A stretch of 21,238 nucleotides of DNA, from positions 1-21,238 of the forward strand of contig JAZOOT010000014.1 in NCBI GenBank assembly GCA_045655165.1, in the 5' to 3' direction. Below are positions 20,944 through 21,238 of this stretch, in pieces. The number at the start of each line of letters is the position of its first letter. Within the stretch, counting starts at the first letter, position 1. The position numbers and the translations under genes are program-made. Under the pieces are notes generated by a model that saw only the letters and a program-made list of their open reading frames with translations, did not search any database and had not been told where the DNA came from. Source of the DNA: SIG607 sp045655165. Lineage in GTDB: Bacteria > Bacillota > Clostridia > Oscillospirales > Acutalibacteraceae.

Positions 20944-21238
20944 TATTAAAAACAACATTAAGAAACACCGTCGCCGCTTCTACAGTATTGCAGGGGCGGT
21001 TTTACTATGCTGTTTTTTCTTTATTCTAACAAAAATATTAAACGGACACTCTATTTGTCTATTTTACAACCTTTTTAATGTTAAATGCATTGGTTGTGGA
21101 ATGACAAGGGCATTTATGTCTATAATTAAATTTGATTTTATTAGTGCCGCAAACTATAACTTGTTTTCAATACCTCTTTTTATAAGTATTTCCTTATATT
21201 GCATACTATTAGCCGTTGATATTTTTTGTGGAAAAGAA
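20924..21238 (+). CDS. DUF2752 membrane protein, partial (runs off the window)
   Basis: The frame is open from ATG 20924 to the last base (105 codons), with no stop. The key mark is CIGCGMTRAF at residues 55-64, the conserved C-x2-CG-x-TRA of DUF2752, preceded by one hydrophobic segment (AGAVLLCCFFFILTK) and followed by another (PLFISISLYCILLAVDIF). The start overlaps the TM2 gene by 20 bases, with GAGAT as a weak ribosome site. DUF2752 and TM2 genes are commonly neighbours. If ATG 20924 is wrong, there is no other ATG before the motif. Confidence 0.8.
   Translation, partial: MVSHCCNIKNNIKKHRRRFYSIAGAVLLCCFFFILTKILNGHSICLFYNLFNVKCIGCGMTRAFMSIIKFDFISAANYNLFSIPLFISISLYCILLAVDIFCGKE

Noticed and set aside
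20960..21006. Possible terminator after the TM2 gene (ACCGTCGCC / GGGGCGGTTTT)
   Set aside because: The stem is imperfect with a long loop, and the DUF2752 frame runs straight through it.
1..21238. CRISPR array, tRNA or rRNA genes
   Set aside because: No regularly spaced repeats with unique spacers, and no cloverleaf or rRNA core sequence, noticed on either strand by reading; short tRNAs could only be excluded by a dedicated search.

Overview
The window reads as chromosome of a low-GC Gram-positive anaerobe, most likely an uncultured gut-type Clostridia (Oscillospirales/Ruminococcaceae-like). Reasons: strong AGGAGG-type ribosome binding sites, sigma-A-like promoters, desulfoferrodoxin instead of a classical superoxide dismutase, SEDS and ECF proteins of Firmicutes type, and the standard genetic code throughout. 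The lineage call is inference from gene content, not from a phylogenetic marker.

Region 1 (1-5640, minus strand) is a glycerol catabolism locus. A DeoR-family regulator with its own promoter and terminator precedes an operon of a GlpA-like oxidoreductase with a [2Fe-2S] tail, a second FAD/NAD oxidoreductase, a four-cysteine DUF1667 protein and glycerol kinase. Glycerol would be phosphorylated by GlpK and glycerol-3-phosphate oxidised to DHAP by the flavoprotein/Fe-S set. TTGTCA-type repeats lie at both promoters and are candidate operators. Upstream of the regulator is a large cytosolic DUF4838 (glycosidase-like) protein (5653-7593).

Region 2 (7600-10890, plus strand) holds desulfoferrodoxin and pyruvate kinase, probably co-transcribed, then a bacterial sn-glycerol-1-phosphate dehydrogenase (AraM/EgsA type) with its own promoter.

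Region 3 (10890-13400) is accessory and AT-rich. It has a VbhA-type antitoxin and Fic toxin pair flanked by near-identical direct repeats, about 400 bases of highly structured non-coding DNA with overlapping inverted repeats and a UUCG-loop terminator, and then two lipoproteins and a 58-residue membrane protein of unknown role.

Region 4 (13440-17030) has uvrB facing a minus-strand operon: a cobalamin riboswitch, a DUF4430 lipoprotein, an ECF-type S component and ruvX. This is a vitamin B12 uptake unit with a recombination/rRNA-processing nuclease gene at its end. uvrB and ruvX share a bidirectional terminator.

Region 5 (17090-19910, plus) is a housekeeping operon: a RodA-type SEDS protein, tsaE, tsaB and rpiB. 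Region 6 (19930-21238) has a ribbon-helix-helix repressor divergent from a membrane-protein operon (unknown protein, zinc-ribbon/TM2 protein, DUF2752 protein cut by the window end), with a palindromic operator over the promoter.

No tRNA, rRNA, CRISPR array or intact insertion sequence was recognised. The least explained parts are the 11775-12040 structured DNA, the Fic module sitting at the araM terminator, and the B12-riboswitch operon that ends in ruvX.
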